From assembly GCF_004337365.2 (NCBI RefSeq), contig NZ_CP044016.1:1612001-1676000 (forward strand): a stretch of 64,000 nt of DNA, given 5' to 3'. The translations under genes and the position numbers were made by a program. Numbering within the stretch: position 1 is the stretch's first letter; each line of letters starts with the position of its first letter. Below the pieces are notes generated by a model that worked only from the letters and a program-made list of their open reading frames with translations, was not told the origin of the DNA and made no database searches. Positions 52,308 through 61,238 of this stretch are shown piece after piece. This DNA comes from Rhizosphaericola mali (lineage in GTDB: Bacteria; Bacteroidota; Bacteroidia; Chitinophagales; Chitinophagaceae).

Positions 52308-54428
52308 TTATAAGATCGATTGCGGAGCGTATATTTTCTTTGCTTCACTGTAAAATAGTGTTGCAATATCTAAATAGCTTTTTGCAAATTCTTCGGTTGG
52401 CTGATTTTTATTTATTTGTAAAACTAAATCCGCAAAATTGGCATAACCTTCCGGCAAAACAATTTCTCCACTTGCTACGAAATTCGCATCAAATTCTTTA
52501 ATAATACCGGCTTGCGTATTGCTGGTGATGCTTTTTGATAATAACAAGGCCTTTGCAGTACCTATATATATGTTGTAACTATGATAAATACTGTCTGCCC
52601 AACTCTTGGCATCAAATGATTCATGCGCCCACACCAATTTTTCCTCTGACTCATATAACAATGTTGCTACTAAATCTACAACAACACCAGCACATTCACC
52701 TACGCCTATTTCGGTTTTAAAATCTTCATATTGTCCCCAATCGATAAATTCATCTTCAGTCAATGTCGATTGATCCGCAATTGGTTTTAATAATTGGTAA
52801 AAATAATCTTTACCATTTCTATCATAGTATGCTTTAAAAGTTTCTTCTTCTTGCGCATTAGCACCAAAATCATTCAATAATGCACGCAAAACTTGCGGAG
52901 CTCTTTTCGTAGGAACTTTAATGACTCTTTCGGATGCTCGTCCCAAACCATCACCTAAAGAACCTCCCCCTAACATAACTTGAACAGCGGGCACAATCTT
53001 TCCAGCAACTTTAATAGAACTACCGTGAAAACCAATCTCTGCCAATCCATGTTGACCACAGGAATTCATACAACCACTGATTTTAATTTTTAGTTCATGA
53101 TTGTAAATCAATTCTGGATATTCTTTATACAAAACATCTTCCAATACTTTTGCCATTTCTGTACTATTAGAAATACCAAGATTGCAGGTGTCCGTTCCTG
53201 GGCAAGTCGTAATATCCGTAATACTATCAAAACCTGGTGTTGCTAGCCCTAATTCACTTAGTTTTTCAAATACATAAGGCAAATTTTCTTTGCGAACATA
53301 TTTCAATAGCAAACCTTGATTTTGCGTAATACGTATATCATCTGCAACATACCCTTCCAAAGCATTGGCAAAAGCACGAGCTTGCTCAGATGGCATATCA
53401 CCTGTTAGAACTTTGACATATACACAGTAAAAATCTTCTTGTTTTTGTTGGTACACATTGGACTTAATCCATTTTTCATACAAATCCTTATCTGAAATTT
53501 CCACACTTGGTGCTATTTTTACATCAGACAATTGTACTTCGGAAAATACTTTTGTGTTTACGTGAAATGATGTAGACTTATTAGCAATTCGTTCTTCCGC
53601 AACCAATTTCAAAACATCTTCCAAACCCAATTTTTGCAATAAATATTTGAATCTAGCTTTGTTTCTATTATTTCGTTCTCCATAGCGATCAAATACACGA
53701 ATCACACTTTCCGTAAGCGGAATCATTTGATCTTCAGGTAAGAATTCTTCAATTACATGCGCCATCAAAGGTTGCGCACCAAGGCCGCCACCAAGCATTA
53801 CTTTAAAACCGCGTATTTCTTGTCCGTTTTCAAATTTTACTTTAGGAATAAAACCTAAATCGTGAATAAATGTAAAAGCGGTATCTTTTTCACTTGAGGA
53901 AAATGCTATTTTGAATTTACGTCCCATATCTTGACATATCGGATTTCTCACAAAAAATTCAAACATTGCTTGTGCATATGGAGATATATCAAAAGGTTCG
54001 TCTTTGTCAATTCCGGCATTGGGAGAAGCTGTCACATTACGAACGGTATTGCCACAAGCTTCACGTAAAGTAATATCATCTTCTGCCAATTTAACCCAAA
54101 GTTCTGGCGTTTTATCCAAACTCACATAATGAATCTGCACATCTTGACGTGTTGTAAAATGTAATTTTTTACTTGCATATTCATCCGAAAGATCTGCAAT
54201 TCGAACAATCTGTTTAAAATTTATTTTTCCAAATGGTAATTTAATACGCACCATTTGTACACCTGGCTGGCGTTGTCCATATACGCCACGAGCAAGGCGC
54301 AAACTTTTAAATTTTGTTTCGTCTATTTTACCCTCTTGAAATAATCTAATCTTCTTATCTAAATCAATAATCTCCTTCTCAACTACGGGATTGTGTAAAT
54401 CTTCCAATTCAGTTCTGAAACTCTGCAT
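52308..54428 (-). CDS. sulfite/nitrite reductase, siroheme-[4Fe-4S] hemoprotein type
   Basis: 706 aa. Cluster ligands are visible in TCPGTDTCNLGIS (C-x5-C, about residues 407 and 413) and SGCMNSCGQHG (C-x3-C, about 452 and 456). The N-terminal half contains VRIKLPFGKINFKQI and FTTRQDVQIHYV, as in siroheme enzymes of the CysI/NirA family. It reduces sulfite to sulfide or nitrite to ammonia. It is about 130 residues longer than CysI: the C-terminal region (about 560-706) is helical, with AKSWADSIYHSYNIYIGTAKAL resembling HEPN-type helices. No cysJ, cysH or nir genes adjoin it. Confidence 0.85.
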   Translation of the reverse strand: MQSFRTELEDLHNPVVEKEIIDLDKKIRLFQEGKIDETKFKSLRLARGVYGQRQPGVQMVRIKLPFGKINFKQIVRIADLSDEYASKKLHFTTRQDVQIHYVSLDKTPELWVKLAEDDITLREACGNTVRNVTASPNAGIDKDEPFDISPYAQAMFEFFVRNPICQDMGRKFKIAFSSSEKDTAFTFIHDLGFIPKVKFENGQEIRGFKVMLGGGLGAQPLMAHVIEEFLPEDQMIPLTESVIRVFDRYGERNNRNKARFKYLLQKLGLEDVLKLVAEERIANKSTSFHVNTKVFSEVQLSDVKIAPSVEISDKDLYEKWIKSNVYQQKQEDFYCVYVKVLTGDMPSEQARAFANALEGYVADDIRITQNQGLLLKYVRKENLPYVFEKLSELGLATPGFDSITDITTCPGTDTCNLGISNSTEMAKVLEDVLYKEYPELIYNHELKIKISGCMNSCGQHGLAEIGFHGSSIKVAGKIVPAVQVMLGGGSLGDGLGRASERVIKVPTKRAPQVLRALLNDFGANAQEEETFKAYYDRNGKDYFYQLLKPIADQSTLTEDEFIDWGQYEDFKTEIGVGECAGVVVDLVATLLYESEEKLVWAHESFDAKSWADSIYHSYNIYIGTAKALLLSKSITSNTQAGIIKEFDANFVASGEIVLPEGYANFADLVLQINKNQPTEEFAKSYLDIATLFYSEAKKIYAPQSIL

Positions 54429-54503
54429 ATACGTCGCTTATTTTACTCTATAATTATTATAGACTACAAAAATAAGAAAACTATACTATTTCGATAGAGT
54501 TAT

Positions 54504-55340
54504 TTATTTAGATGCTAAAAAATTGGATAATTGTTTCATGCCAATATTTTTGGCAACAATTTTCCCTTGGGGATCGACAAGGATATTTTGAGGTATTTGG
54601 TGGATGGCATACTTTCTAGCCGCAGCGTTATTCCAAGATTGATCGTTCCAAAGATTTGTCCAAGAAATCTGATCTTGTTTCATTGCATTCCTCCATTGAT
54701 TTTTGTAATCATCCATGGAAATCTCCAAAACTAAAAAACCTTTTTGAGCAAATTCTGCGGCTAACTTTTTTAATTCTGGATGTTCGGCTCGACAAGGCGC
54801 ACACCAACTTGCCCAAAAATTAATCAACACATATTTGCCCAAATAATCATGTAAAGAAATGAATTTGTCATTTTGATCTGGCAAGGTAAAATCTGGCGCA
54901 GGTTTTCCAACTTGCACATTTTCCAAACTTTCTAATTCTTCTTTAAAATATTGAAAAGAAGAATTATGGGGAGCATTTGTATTTAAAATTTGCAAATATT
55001 TTTCATTCCACTCTTCAGATTTATCAATATTAAAATAGCTGTAAATTAACCATTGAGGAACAATAGAATCGGAAGAATTTTGGTTTACAAATGCCAATAA
55101 ATCTGTTCTGTATATGGATAGTTGACGATTGTAATTGTTTAATACTTCCGTCCTATCATTTGGTAAAAGAGGTTGACTAGATTGTTGAAAGTAGTAATGA
55201 ATGGAATCCTCGTAAGGTGAAAACTTAGAATGAATCTCTTTAAAATGCGATGAAGTATATTGTTGCAAAATAGACTGAGATTTTCCTATATTTTGAAAAA
55301 AAAGGAATAAAAAAACTATAAGTATCTTCTTAGAAAGCAT
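54504..55340 (-). CDS. thioredoxin-family protein, TlpA/ResA-like
   Basis: 278 aa. A signal peptide (MLSKKILIVFLFLFFQNIGKSQ) targets it to the periplasm. The N-terminal half is helical with no recognised domain; the C-terminal half (about 150-278) is a TlpA/AhpC-TSA fold with VGKPAPDFTLPDQND and WASWCAPCRAEHPEL, giving the CxxC at about 180-183. It is probably a membrane-side disulfide reductase or peroxiredoxin-like protein. The exonuclease stop directly precedes its ATG, so the two are cotranscribed. Confidence 0.87.
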   Translation of the reverse strand: MLSKKILIVFLFLFFQNIGKSQSILQQYTSSHFKEIHSKFSPYEDSIHYYFQQSSQPLLPNDRTEVLNNYNRQLSIYRTDLLAFVNQNSSDSIVPQWLIYSYFNIDKSEEWNEKYLQILNTNAPHNSSFQYFKEELESLENVQVGKPAPDFTLPDQNDKFISLHDYLGKYVLINFWASWCAPCRAEHPELKKLAAEFAQKGFLVLEISMDDYKNQWRNAMKQDQISWTNLWNDQSWNNAAARKYAIHQIPQNILVDPQGKIVAKNIGMKQLSNFLASK

Positions 55341-55928
55341 CTATTTATATACTTTTTTCTTTTTAACCACTAATGGAGCAGGTTTTTCAATCATAGAATC
55401 GATTAATTTACCTCCACCATGGTTAATAATTCTGTCAAATATTATTGCGGTCGCATATGCATCTCCTCCTGCTCTATGATGATTGGCTAGATCTATCTCC
55501 ATTGCTTTACAAAGAAAATCAAGACCATACCGCTCCAAACCAGGAAATGCCTTCCTTGTAAGCTTAAGCGTACACAACTTTTCTGTCTGAAATTTAATAC
55601 CATTTTTTGCAAAGAAATATTGCATGAAGGGGTAATCAAAACCTACATTATGTGCAACAAATATGCGATCTTCTAGGAGATTAAAGACCTTGTCGGCGAC
55701 TTCGCTAAAGTCCGGAGCAGAAGCGACCATTTTATTGGAAATATTGGTAAGATGTGCGACGTATGGAGGTATGGGCATACCAGGATTTATCAAGGTTTCG
55801 TATTTACCTTCAATCTCTTTTCCATTATGTAAAACAATTGCAATTTCTGTAATTCCATTACTATTTGCGGGGCTCCCTGTTGTCTCTATATCTACGATTG
55901 CAAATTTATTTTTTACCGCCACTTCCAC
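55341..55928 (-). CDS. DEDDh 3'-5' exonuclease (DnaQ-like)
   Basis: 195 aa. Exo motif I is FAIVDIETTGSPANSNG (Asp and Glu), motif II HNVGFDYPFM (Asp), motif III HHRAGGDAYAT (His and Asp), which together give the DEDDh metal site of the DnaQ/RNase T superfamily. It removes nucleotides from DNA or RNA 3' ends; a free exonuclease rather than the polymerase epsilon subunit is likely, as no polymerase is adjacent. It starts the operon with the TlpA-like protein, whose ATG follows its stop. Confidence 0.88.
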   Translation of the reverse strand: MEVAVKNKFAIVDIETTGSPANSNGITEIAIVLHNGKEIEGKYETLINPGMPIPPYVAHLTNISNKMVASAPDFSEVADKVFNLLEDRIFVAHNVGFDYPFMQYFFAKNGIKFQTEKLCTLKLTRKAFPGLERYGLDFLCKAMEIDLANHHRAGGDAYATAIIFDRIINHGGGKLIDSMIEKPAPLVVKKKKVYK

Positions 55929-56050
55929 TTAATTTAAAAATCCAAACTAAAGTATTTTACCCAATATAAATGAAAATATTTATTTTAACATTTCATTTTT
56001 GTAAAATTACGAATTCTCACTTAATTTTACATAATTAACACCCTGATCTT

Positions 56051-56323
56051 ATGCGTAAAGTACTGTTTTCAATCGGAATTTTGGTTGCATTTAGTTCTTG
56101 TAACTACGTTGATGATGTTTTTGTTACCTTAGAAAAACAAATCCAATCTAAAATTTCTTTGCAAAATTTATTCTCAGAACCTGATAGATCAGAAAGATTA
56201 GACAATAACAAACTCATTCAGTTAAATATTCCTACTTCAGTATCAACAAGTGATTCTACTTCTACAAAGAATAGCAATATTGATATGTTTTCGCAATTCT
56301 TTATGGAAAAATTAGGATTTTAG
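56051..56323 (+). CDS. small lipoprotein, 90 aa
   Basis: Signal peptide and lipobox FSSC (Cys about residue 17) predict a lipoprotein. The mature part is Ser/Thr-rich and contains LEKQIQSKISLQNLF; the end IDMFSQFFMEKLGF is hydrophobic. No family is recognised. It lies between the divergent exonuclease and valS, with its own intergenic spaces. Moderately supported by the signal and length. Confidence 0.6.
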   Translation: MRKVLFSIGILVAFSSCNYVDDVFVTLEKQIQSKISLQNLFSEPDRSERLDNNKLIQLNIPTSVSTSDSTSTKNSNIDMFSQFFMEKLGF

Positions 56324-56385
56324 TTTCGATATTACAACTCCCCAAAAGTGTTGGCTTTTAATCATTTCAAAATATTTTATTTAGT

Positions 56386-56393
56386 TATCTTTG
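56386..56393 (+). promoter_or_regulatory. -7 element of valS
   Basis: TATCTTTG, exact TAnnTTTG match, 39 nt before ATG 56433; it covers the upstream TTG at 56391. Confidence 0.55.
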
Positions 56394-56432
56394 TATTCGG
56401 GTAAAATCACACTACCGATTAAGGAATATATA

Positions 56433-59048
56433 ATGGAACTAAGTAAGAATTACAATCCTTCTGAAACAGAAGTTAAATGGAATCGCCACTGGAGCGATAA
56501 AAAATATTTTCATAGCCAACCGGACAGCCGTCCATCATTTACCGTCGTCATACCTCCTCCAAATGTAACTGGAGTGTTGCACATGGGACATACTTTGAAC
56601 GAAACTGTTCAAGATATTCTTGTAAGAAGAGCAAGAATGACAGGATTTAATGCTTGTTGGGTTCCTGGTAGTGATCATGCGTCTATTGCGACAGAAGCGA
56701 AAGTCGTACAAATGTTACATGAACGTGGCATTGATAAGAAAACACTTTCTCGCCCTGAATTTTTGAAATACGCATTTGAATGGAAAGAAAAATATGGCGG
56801 AATCATCTATAGCCAAATTGCAAAATTAGGTTGTAGTGTTGATTGGGATCGTGTTTCTTTCACTATGGATGATCATTACTATAAAGCGGTTATTAAGGTT
56901 TTTGTCAATTTATATAAAAAAGGTTGGATTTATCGTGGTGCGCGCATGATCAATTGGGATCCAATTGCTCAAACAGCACTAAGTGATGAAGAAGTTGAAT
57001 ATAAAGATGGTCAGGGAAAATTGTATTATGTAAAATACAAAGTTGCCAATGGCATTATTTCACCTAAAGGGGAAGATTTTATCACTATCGCTACGCAAAG
57101 ACCAGAAACAATCATGGGAGATGCTGCAATATGTATCAATCCAAATGACGAACGTTATCATTGGTTAAAAGGACAAAAAGTCATCGTACCAATGATCAAT
57201 CGCGAGATTCCAATCATTGAAGATGATTATGTAGATATTGAATTCGGTACAGGTTGTTTGAAAGTTACGCCAGCACACGATATCAATGACTATAATTTGG
57301 GTCTAAAGCATAACCTTCCTGTTATTGATATTTTGAATCAAGACGGAACGTTAAGCGAGGCTGCGCAAATATTTGTTGGGGTAGAAAGATTTGAAGCGAG
57401 AAAAAAAGTAGTTGCTTTATTGGAAAAGGAAGGACTTTTAATAAAGGAAGAAGTTTACACAACTAGATTAGGCTATTCTCAGAGAACAAACTGTGTAGTA
57501 GAACCGAGAATCTCCACGCAATGGTTTGTCAAAATGAAGGAATTGGCAGAACCAGCTTTACATGCTGTAGTTGATGGAAATATCAAAATACATCCTGGTG
57601 ATAAATTTTTAGCTACGTATAAATATTGGCTAGAAAATGTAAAAGATTGGTGTATCAGCCGTCAACTTTGGTGGGGACAACAAATCCCTGCATATTACGA
57701 CGAAGATGGCAATCTCTTCGTTGCGGAAACAAAAGATGAAGCCCAACAATTAGCTGGAGATAAATCATTGACACAAGACGAAGATGTTTTGGATACTTGG
57801 TTCTCTTCTTGGTTATGGCCTACGGAAGTTTTCAAAGGAATTACAGAGCCCGGCAATGAAGAAATTAAATATTATTATCCAACATCTGTTTTGGTTACTG
57901 GACAAGATATTATTTTCTTTTGGGTAGCGAGAATGGTAATGGCAGGCTTGGAATTTGAACATGAAATTCCATTCAAAGATGTTTATTTCACCGGAATGGT
58001 ACGTGACAAACAAGGTCGCAAAATGAGTAAATCTTTGGGAAATTCACCAGATTTACTTGGTTTGATTGATAAATATGGTGCAGATGCTGTTCGTTTTGGT
58101 ACGATGATCTCCGCTCCTGCTGGTAATGATTTATTGTTTGACGAAGCAGCATTGGAACAAGGACGTAATTTCAACAATAAAATGTGGAATGCGTTGAAAT
58201 TGATTCAAATGTGGCAAGCGAAAAGCGAAGATATTGCACCAGATAATGCACAACAATTTGCATTGGATTGGATGGAAAATCGCTTGATGCAAGCGCAAAA
58301 AGAAGTAGAAAAATTACATAAGGAATTCAAATTAAGTGAAGGCTTAAAAGTAATTTACTCTTTGATTTGGGATGATTTCTGTTCTTGGTATTTGGAATGG
58401 ATCAAACCTGGATTTGAATCCCCTATTTCAGCAACGGTTTTGGATAAAACGATTCGTTTTTACGAAGATTTGTTGCAATTGCTTCATCCATATTTACCTT
58501 TTATTACAGAAGAAATTTATCATCTATTAAAAGAACAAACCGAAGATCTTTGTATCAAACAATTTGGGGAAATAAAAGAGATAAACTCTTCGATTTTGGA
58601 ATCTGGTGAACTATTGAAAAAAGTAATTTCTGCGATTCGTGATGCAAGAAATAAGAATCAAATTAAACCAAAAGATTTGATCAAATTACATATCGAATCT
58701 GAGAATAAAAGTAATTACCAAACGATAGAAAATATCTTATCCAAACAAGTAAATACGGAATCGATAGACTATAATCCTTGCACTAATACCAATACGATAG
58801 TTGTGGCTATTGAAAAAGATAAATTTTTCATAGAATCCAATAAGGAAATTGATACAGAAGCATTGAAAAATAGTTTGTTGGCAGACTTAGAGCATCAAGA
58901 AAAATTCTTAGTTTCTGTACAGAAAAAACTTTCAAATGAAAGATTCGTTCAAAATGCAAAACCAGAAGTGGTTGCATTGGAACAGAAAAAACAATCCGAT
59001 GCAGAAGCTAGAATTATTACGATAAAAGAAAGTCTGGCTCAACTATAA
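56433..59048 (+). CDS. valS: valyl-tRNA synthetase
   Basis: 871 aa from ATG 56433. PPPNVTGVLHMGHTLN has the HIGH-type motif (HMGH), and RKMSKSLGN is KMSKS; WCISRQLWWGQQIPAYY and the editing domain with RPETIMGDAAI are typical of ValRS. A C-terminal coiled coil (about 800-871) is the tRNA-binding end. It charges tRNA-Val with valine. A longer frame from 56391 begins in the -7 element and was rejected. Confidence 0.97.
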   Translation: MELSKNYNPSETEVKWNRHWSDKKYFHSQPDSRPSFTVVIPPPNVTGVLHMGHTLNETVQDILVRRARMTGFNACWVPGSDHASIATEAKVVQMLHERGIDKKTLSRPEFLKYAFEWKEKYGGIIYSQIAKLGCSVDWDRVSFTMDDHYYKAVIKVFVNLYKKGWIYRGARMINWDPIAQTALSDEEVEYKDGQGKLYYVKYKVANGIISPKGEDFITIATQRPETIMGDAAICINPNDERYHWLKGQKVIVPMINREIPIIEDDYVDIEFGTGCLKVTPAHDINDYNLGLKHNLPVIDILNQDGTLSEAAQIFVGVERFEARKKVVALLEKEGLLIKEEVYTTRLGYSQRTNCVVEPRISTQWFVKMKELAEPALHAVVDGNIKIHPGDKFLATYKYWLENVKDWCISRQLWWGQQIPAYYDEDGNLFVAETKDEAQQLAGDKSLTQDEDVLDTWFSSWLWPTEVFKGITEPGNEEIKYYYPTSVLVTGQDIIFFWVARMVMAGLEFEHEIPFKDVYFTGMVRDKQGRKMSKSLGNSPDLLGLIDKYGADAVRFGTMISAPAGNDLLFDEAALEQGRNFNNKMWNALKLIQMWQAKSEDIAPDNAQQFALDWMENRLMQAQKEVEKLHKEFKLSEGLKVIYSLIWDDFCSWYLEWIKPGFESPISATVLDKTIRFYEDLLQLLHPYLPFITEEIYHLLKEQTEDLCIKQFGEIKEINSSILESGELLKKVISAIRDARNKNQIKPKDLIKLHIESENKSNYQTIENILSKQVNTESIDYNPCTNTNTIVVAIEKDKFFIESNKEIDTEALKNSLLADLEHQEKFLVSVQKKLSNERFVQNAKPEVVALEQKKQSDAEARIITIKESLAQL

Positions 59049-59065
59049 GTTCTGAAAATTATCCG

Positions 59066-59099
59066 ATAAAAAGCACTTCAATCTTGAAGTGCTTTTTAT
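59066..59099. terminator. terminator of valS
   Basis: 15-bp stem ATAAAAAGCACTTCA (59066-59080) with 59085-59099, loop ATCT, followed by AT-rich sequence. Confidence 0.85.
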
Positions 59100-59120
59100 A
59101 TATTTGGAAAAATTAACTTC

Positions 59121-59693
59121 ATGAAAAACCTGTTTTTTACATTTCTCGCACTTGTATCTTTAGATCATTTATTTGCACAAAATCATTCGGGTAGTGAAAT
59201 AAGTATTGGTGTAGAAGGTGGACTACCTTTAAGCACACTAAAAGAAACTCATAAATTCGGTTTCGGTGGAACAGTAAAATATGCCTGCAATTTGGATGAA
59301 ACAATTGCTCTAACTTTACAATCAGGTTATATTGTTTATCCAGGGAAATCTTTTAAATCTATATATTACCCAAATAGCAGTCAAGCTCCATATTCAGAGA
59401 AAATGAGTTTTCCCAATTTGAGACAAATTCCACTAAAAGCAGGTGCACGTTTTTCTTTTGGTAATATTTATTTAGAGCCGCAACTTGGGGTATCATTTAC
59501 GTCCACACCTCAAAAGAGTTATACGGAATTTGATATTAATAAAACTAGCAACACGGCCTTCACCTACGCTGGAAATATTGGCATTTTTGCGACAAAAGAA
59601 ATTGATATTAGTGCGCGCTATGAAGGCTTCAAAATGAATGACAGAAACGTTTCCATTATTGGACTTAGAGTGGGATACAATTTTTCTTTTTAA
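59121..59693 (+). CDS. outer-membrane beta-barrel protein
   Basis: 190 aa with signal peptide (MKNLFFTFLALVSLDHLFAQ). The mature part has alternating beta-strands, starts SEISIGVEGGLPLSTLK, and ends IGLRVGYNFSF with terminal Phe, the outer-membrane insertion signature; the length fits an eight-stranded OmpA/OmpX-like barrel (porin family). No OmpA C-terminal domain. Function is structural or unknown. Not in an operon; the valS terminator separates them. Confidence 0.82.
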   Translation: MKNLFFTFLALVSLDHLFAQNHSGSEISIGVEGGLPLSTLKETHKFGFGGTVKYACNLDETIALTLQSGYIVYPGKSFKSIYYPNSSQAPYSEKMSFPNLRQIPLKAGARFSFGNIYLEPQLGVSFTSTPQKSYTEFDINKTSNTAFTYAGNIGIFATKEIDISARYEGFKMNDRNVSIIGLRVGYNFSF

Positions 59694-59748
59694 TTATAAC
59701 ATACATTTATTAACAGTTTTGTAATATTCTTGTAAATCAATTTCATTA

Positions 59749-59756
59749 TATTTGAA
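59749..59756 (+). promoter_or_regulatory. -7 element of the MetX-like gene
   Basis: TATATTTG, exact TAnnTTTG match, 29 nt before ATG 59786. Confidence 0.5.
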
Positions 59757-59785
59757 AGGTATTTTTCACAATTTAAACGATTACA

Positions 59786-60835
59786 ATGCCTCAGAATTAT
59801 TACAACAGAGAAAATCATGGCAATTACGAATTAATCCCAGTAGGCAATTTTAAACTTGCAGAAGGCGGCATTATTCCCAATTTGGAATTGGCAATTAGGA
59901 CATTTGGCACTTTAAATGAAGACAAAAGTAATGCGATTTTAATGACTACTTGGTTTTCAGGTACGACTAAAATATTGGAAGATGCTTACGTTGGAAAAGA
60001 CCACGCATTGAATCCAGAAAAATATTTTATTATTCTTGTCAATCAAATAGGAAATGGTTTATCTACTTCACCTTGGAATGCAGATGAAAGTATCAAAGCT
60101 GGCAAATTTCCCAAAGTAAGAATTGAGGATGATGTAAAGGCGCAATACAAATTATTAACGGAACATTTTGGTATTCAGAAATTGGTTTTAGTATTGGGTG
60201 GTTCTATGGGTGCGCAACAAACGTATGAGTGGGCTGTTCGTTTTCCAGATTTCATGGAACGAGCAGCACCGATTGCGGGCTATGCGAAAAACACAGAACA
60301 TGATTTTATATTTACCAAAACTTTGATAGATACAATTACGATGGATCCTGCGTACAAAGAAGGCGCTTATGAATCAATCGATGCAATGAAAGGTGCTTTA
60401 GACCGACATGGTGATATTTGGAACGTAGTTGGATATAATCCAGAAATGTATCGTATAGAAGCGTACAAAAACCTTGGCTTTAAAGATGGATTAGATTTTG
60501 GAAAAAATTTCACAATGAAATATTTCGAACCAATGGATCCAAATACCTTATTGTTATGTGCTTGGAAATGGCAAAGAGGTGATGTTAGTCGAAATACAAA
60601 TGGAGATTTAAAAGCAGCACTTGGACGCATCAAATGTAAAATGTTCTGCATGCCAATATTACAAGATATGTTCTTCGTAACTAGTGATTGTAAATTAGAA
60701 CAAGAAATGATTCCTAATAGTGAATGGAGGCCTATTGACACAGTTTGGGGTCATTTGGGATTATTTGGAATGGATCCAAATTATATGCCGCAAGTGGACA
60801 AAATTTTGAATGAATTATTAGCGACAGAAGTTTAA
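59786..60835 (+). CDS. alpha/beta-hydrolase, homoserine O-acetyltransferase-like
   Basis: 349 aa, the length of MetX. LELAIRTFGTLNEDKSNAIL at the start and GGSMGAQQTYEWAVRFPDF (nucleophile Ser in GGSMG) are the MetX family signatures; the C-terminal catalytic Asp is probably in LQDMFFVTSDCK and His in VWGHLGLFGMD. However, the usual MetX oxyanion-region pattern after NPEKYFIILVNQIGNG is different, so this may be a related hydrolase of unknown substrate. It is convergent with aspartate kinase, first enzyme of the homoserine/methionine route, 404 bp away with one gene between. Methionine synthesis is suggested but not certain. Confidence 0.75.
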   Translation: MPQNYYNRENHGNYELIPVGNFKLAEGGIIPNLELAIRTFGTLNEDKSNAILMTTWFSGTTKILEDAYVGKDHALNPEKYFIILVNQIGNGLSTSPWNADESIKAGKFPKVRIEDDVKAQYKLLTEHFGIQKLVLVLGGSMGAQQTYEWAVRFPDFMERAAPIAGYAKNTEHDFIFTKTLIDTITMDPAYKEGAYESIDAMKGALDRHGDIWNVVGYNPEMYRIEAYKNLGFKDGLDFGKNFTMKYFEPMDPNTLLLCAWKWQRGDVSRNTNGDLKAALGRIKCKMFCMPILQDMFFVTSDCKLEQEMIPNSEWRPIDTVWGHLGLFGMDPNYMPQVDKILNELLATEV

Positions 60836-60840
60836 AATAA

Positions 60841-60876
60841 AAAAAAGCGTAAGTGAAAATTCACTTACGCTTTTTT
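60841..60876. terminator. bidirectional terminator between MetX-like and holin-like genes
   Basis: 17-bp perfect stem (60841-60857 with 60860-60876) and 2-nt loop, A-run to T-run. It starts 6 bp after the stop of the plus-strand gene. Confidence 0.88.
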
Positions 60877-60879
60877 TCT

Positions 60880-61209
60880 TTATCCTATAATCGCTCTTGC
60901 AATACCTAACACAACTCCAAATATTAATGCACTCAGAAATCCATCGACATGAAATTTCTTTCCCATGATTGCACTTGCCAATAAAATAATTACAGCTGTG
61001 ATAACTAATGAGAACAATCCTAAAGTTAAAAACGTAATAGGAAAGCTTAAAAAAGCTAAAACAGGTCTAACTATTGCATTTAAAATTCCTAATACAAATG
61101 CTACACCAACGGCTGCGCCGTAGCTTTCTACAGAAACTCCAGGTAGTATTTTTGCCAAAATAAATACCAAGAAACCCGTAACTAAAAGACTGATAATAAA
61201 ACTAATCAT
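60880..61209 (-). CDS. phage-holin-family-4-like membrane protein (YvlD-like)
   Basis: 109 aa with four hydrophobic segments; ILNAIVRPVLAFLSFPITFLTLGLF is the family-typical stretch, with conserved NA-x3-RP. Despite the name, most such proteins are chromosomal and not phage lysis genes. It lies downstream of the aspartate kinase gene on the same strand, 29 bp away. Function unknown. Confidence 0.82.
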   Translation of the reverse strand: MISFIISLLVTGFLVFILAKILPGVSVESYGAAVGVAFVLGILNAIVRPVLAFLSFPITFLTLGLFSLVITAVIILLASAIMGKKFHVDGFLSALIFGVVLGIARAIIG

Positions 61210-61238
61210 ATGCTTTCATTTTTATTATCTAAATATAC

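Noticed and set aside
60367-60741. 124-aa open frame antisense to the MetX-like gene
   Set aside because: Complementary-strand shadow with no independent support.
60880-61209. Prophage holin
   Set aside because: The family name is misleading: the protein is a chromosomal YvlD-like membrane protein and no phage genes are near.
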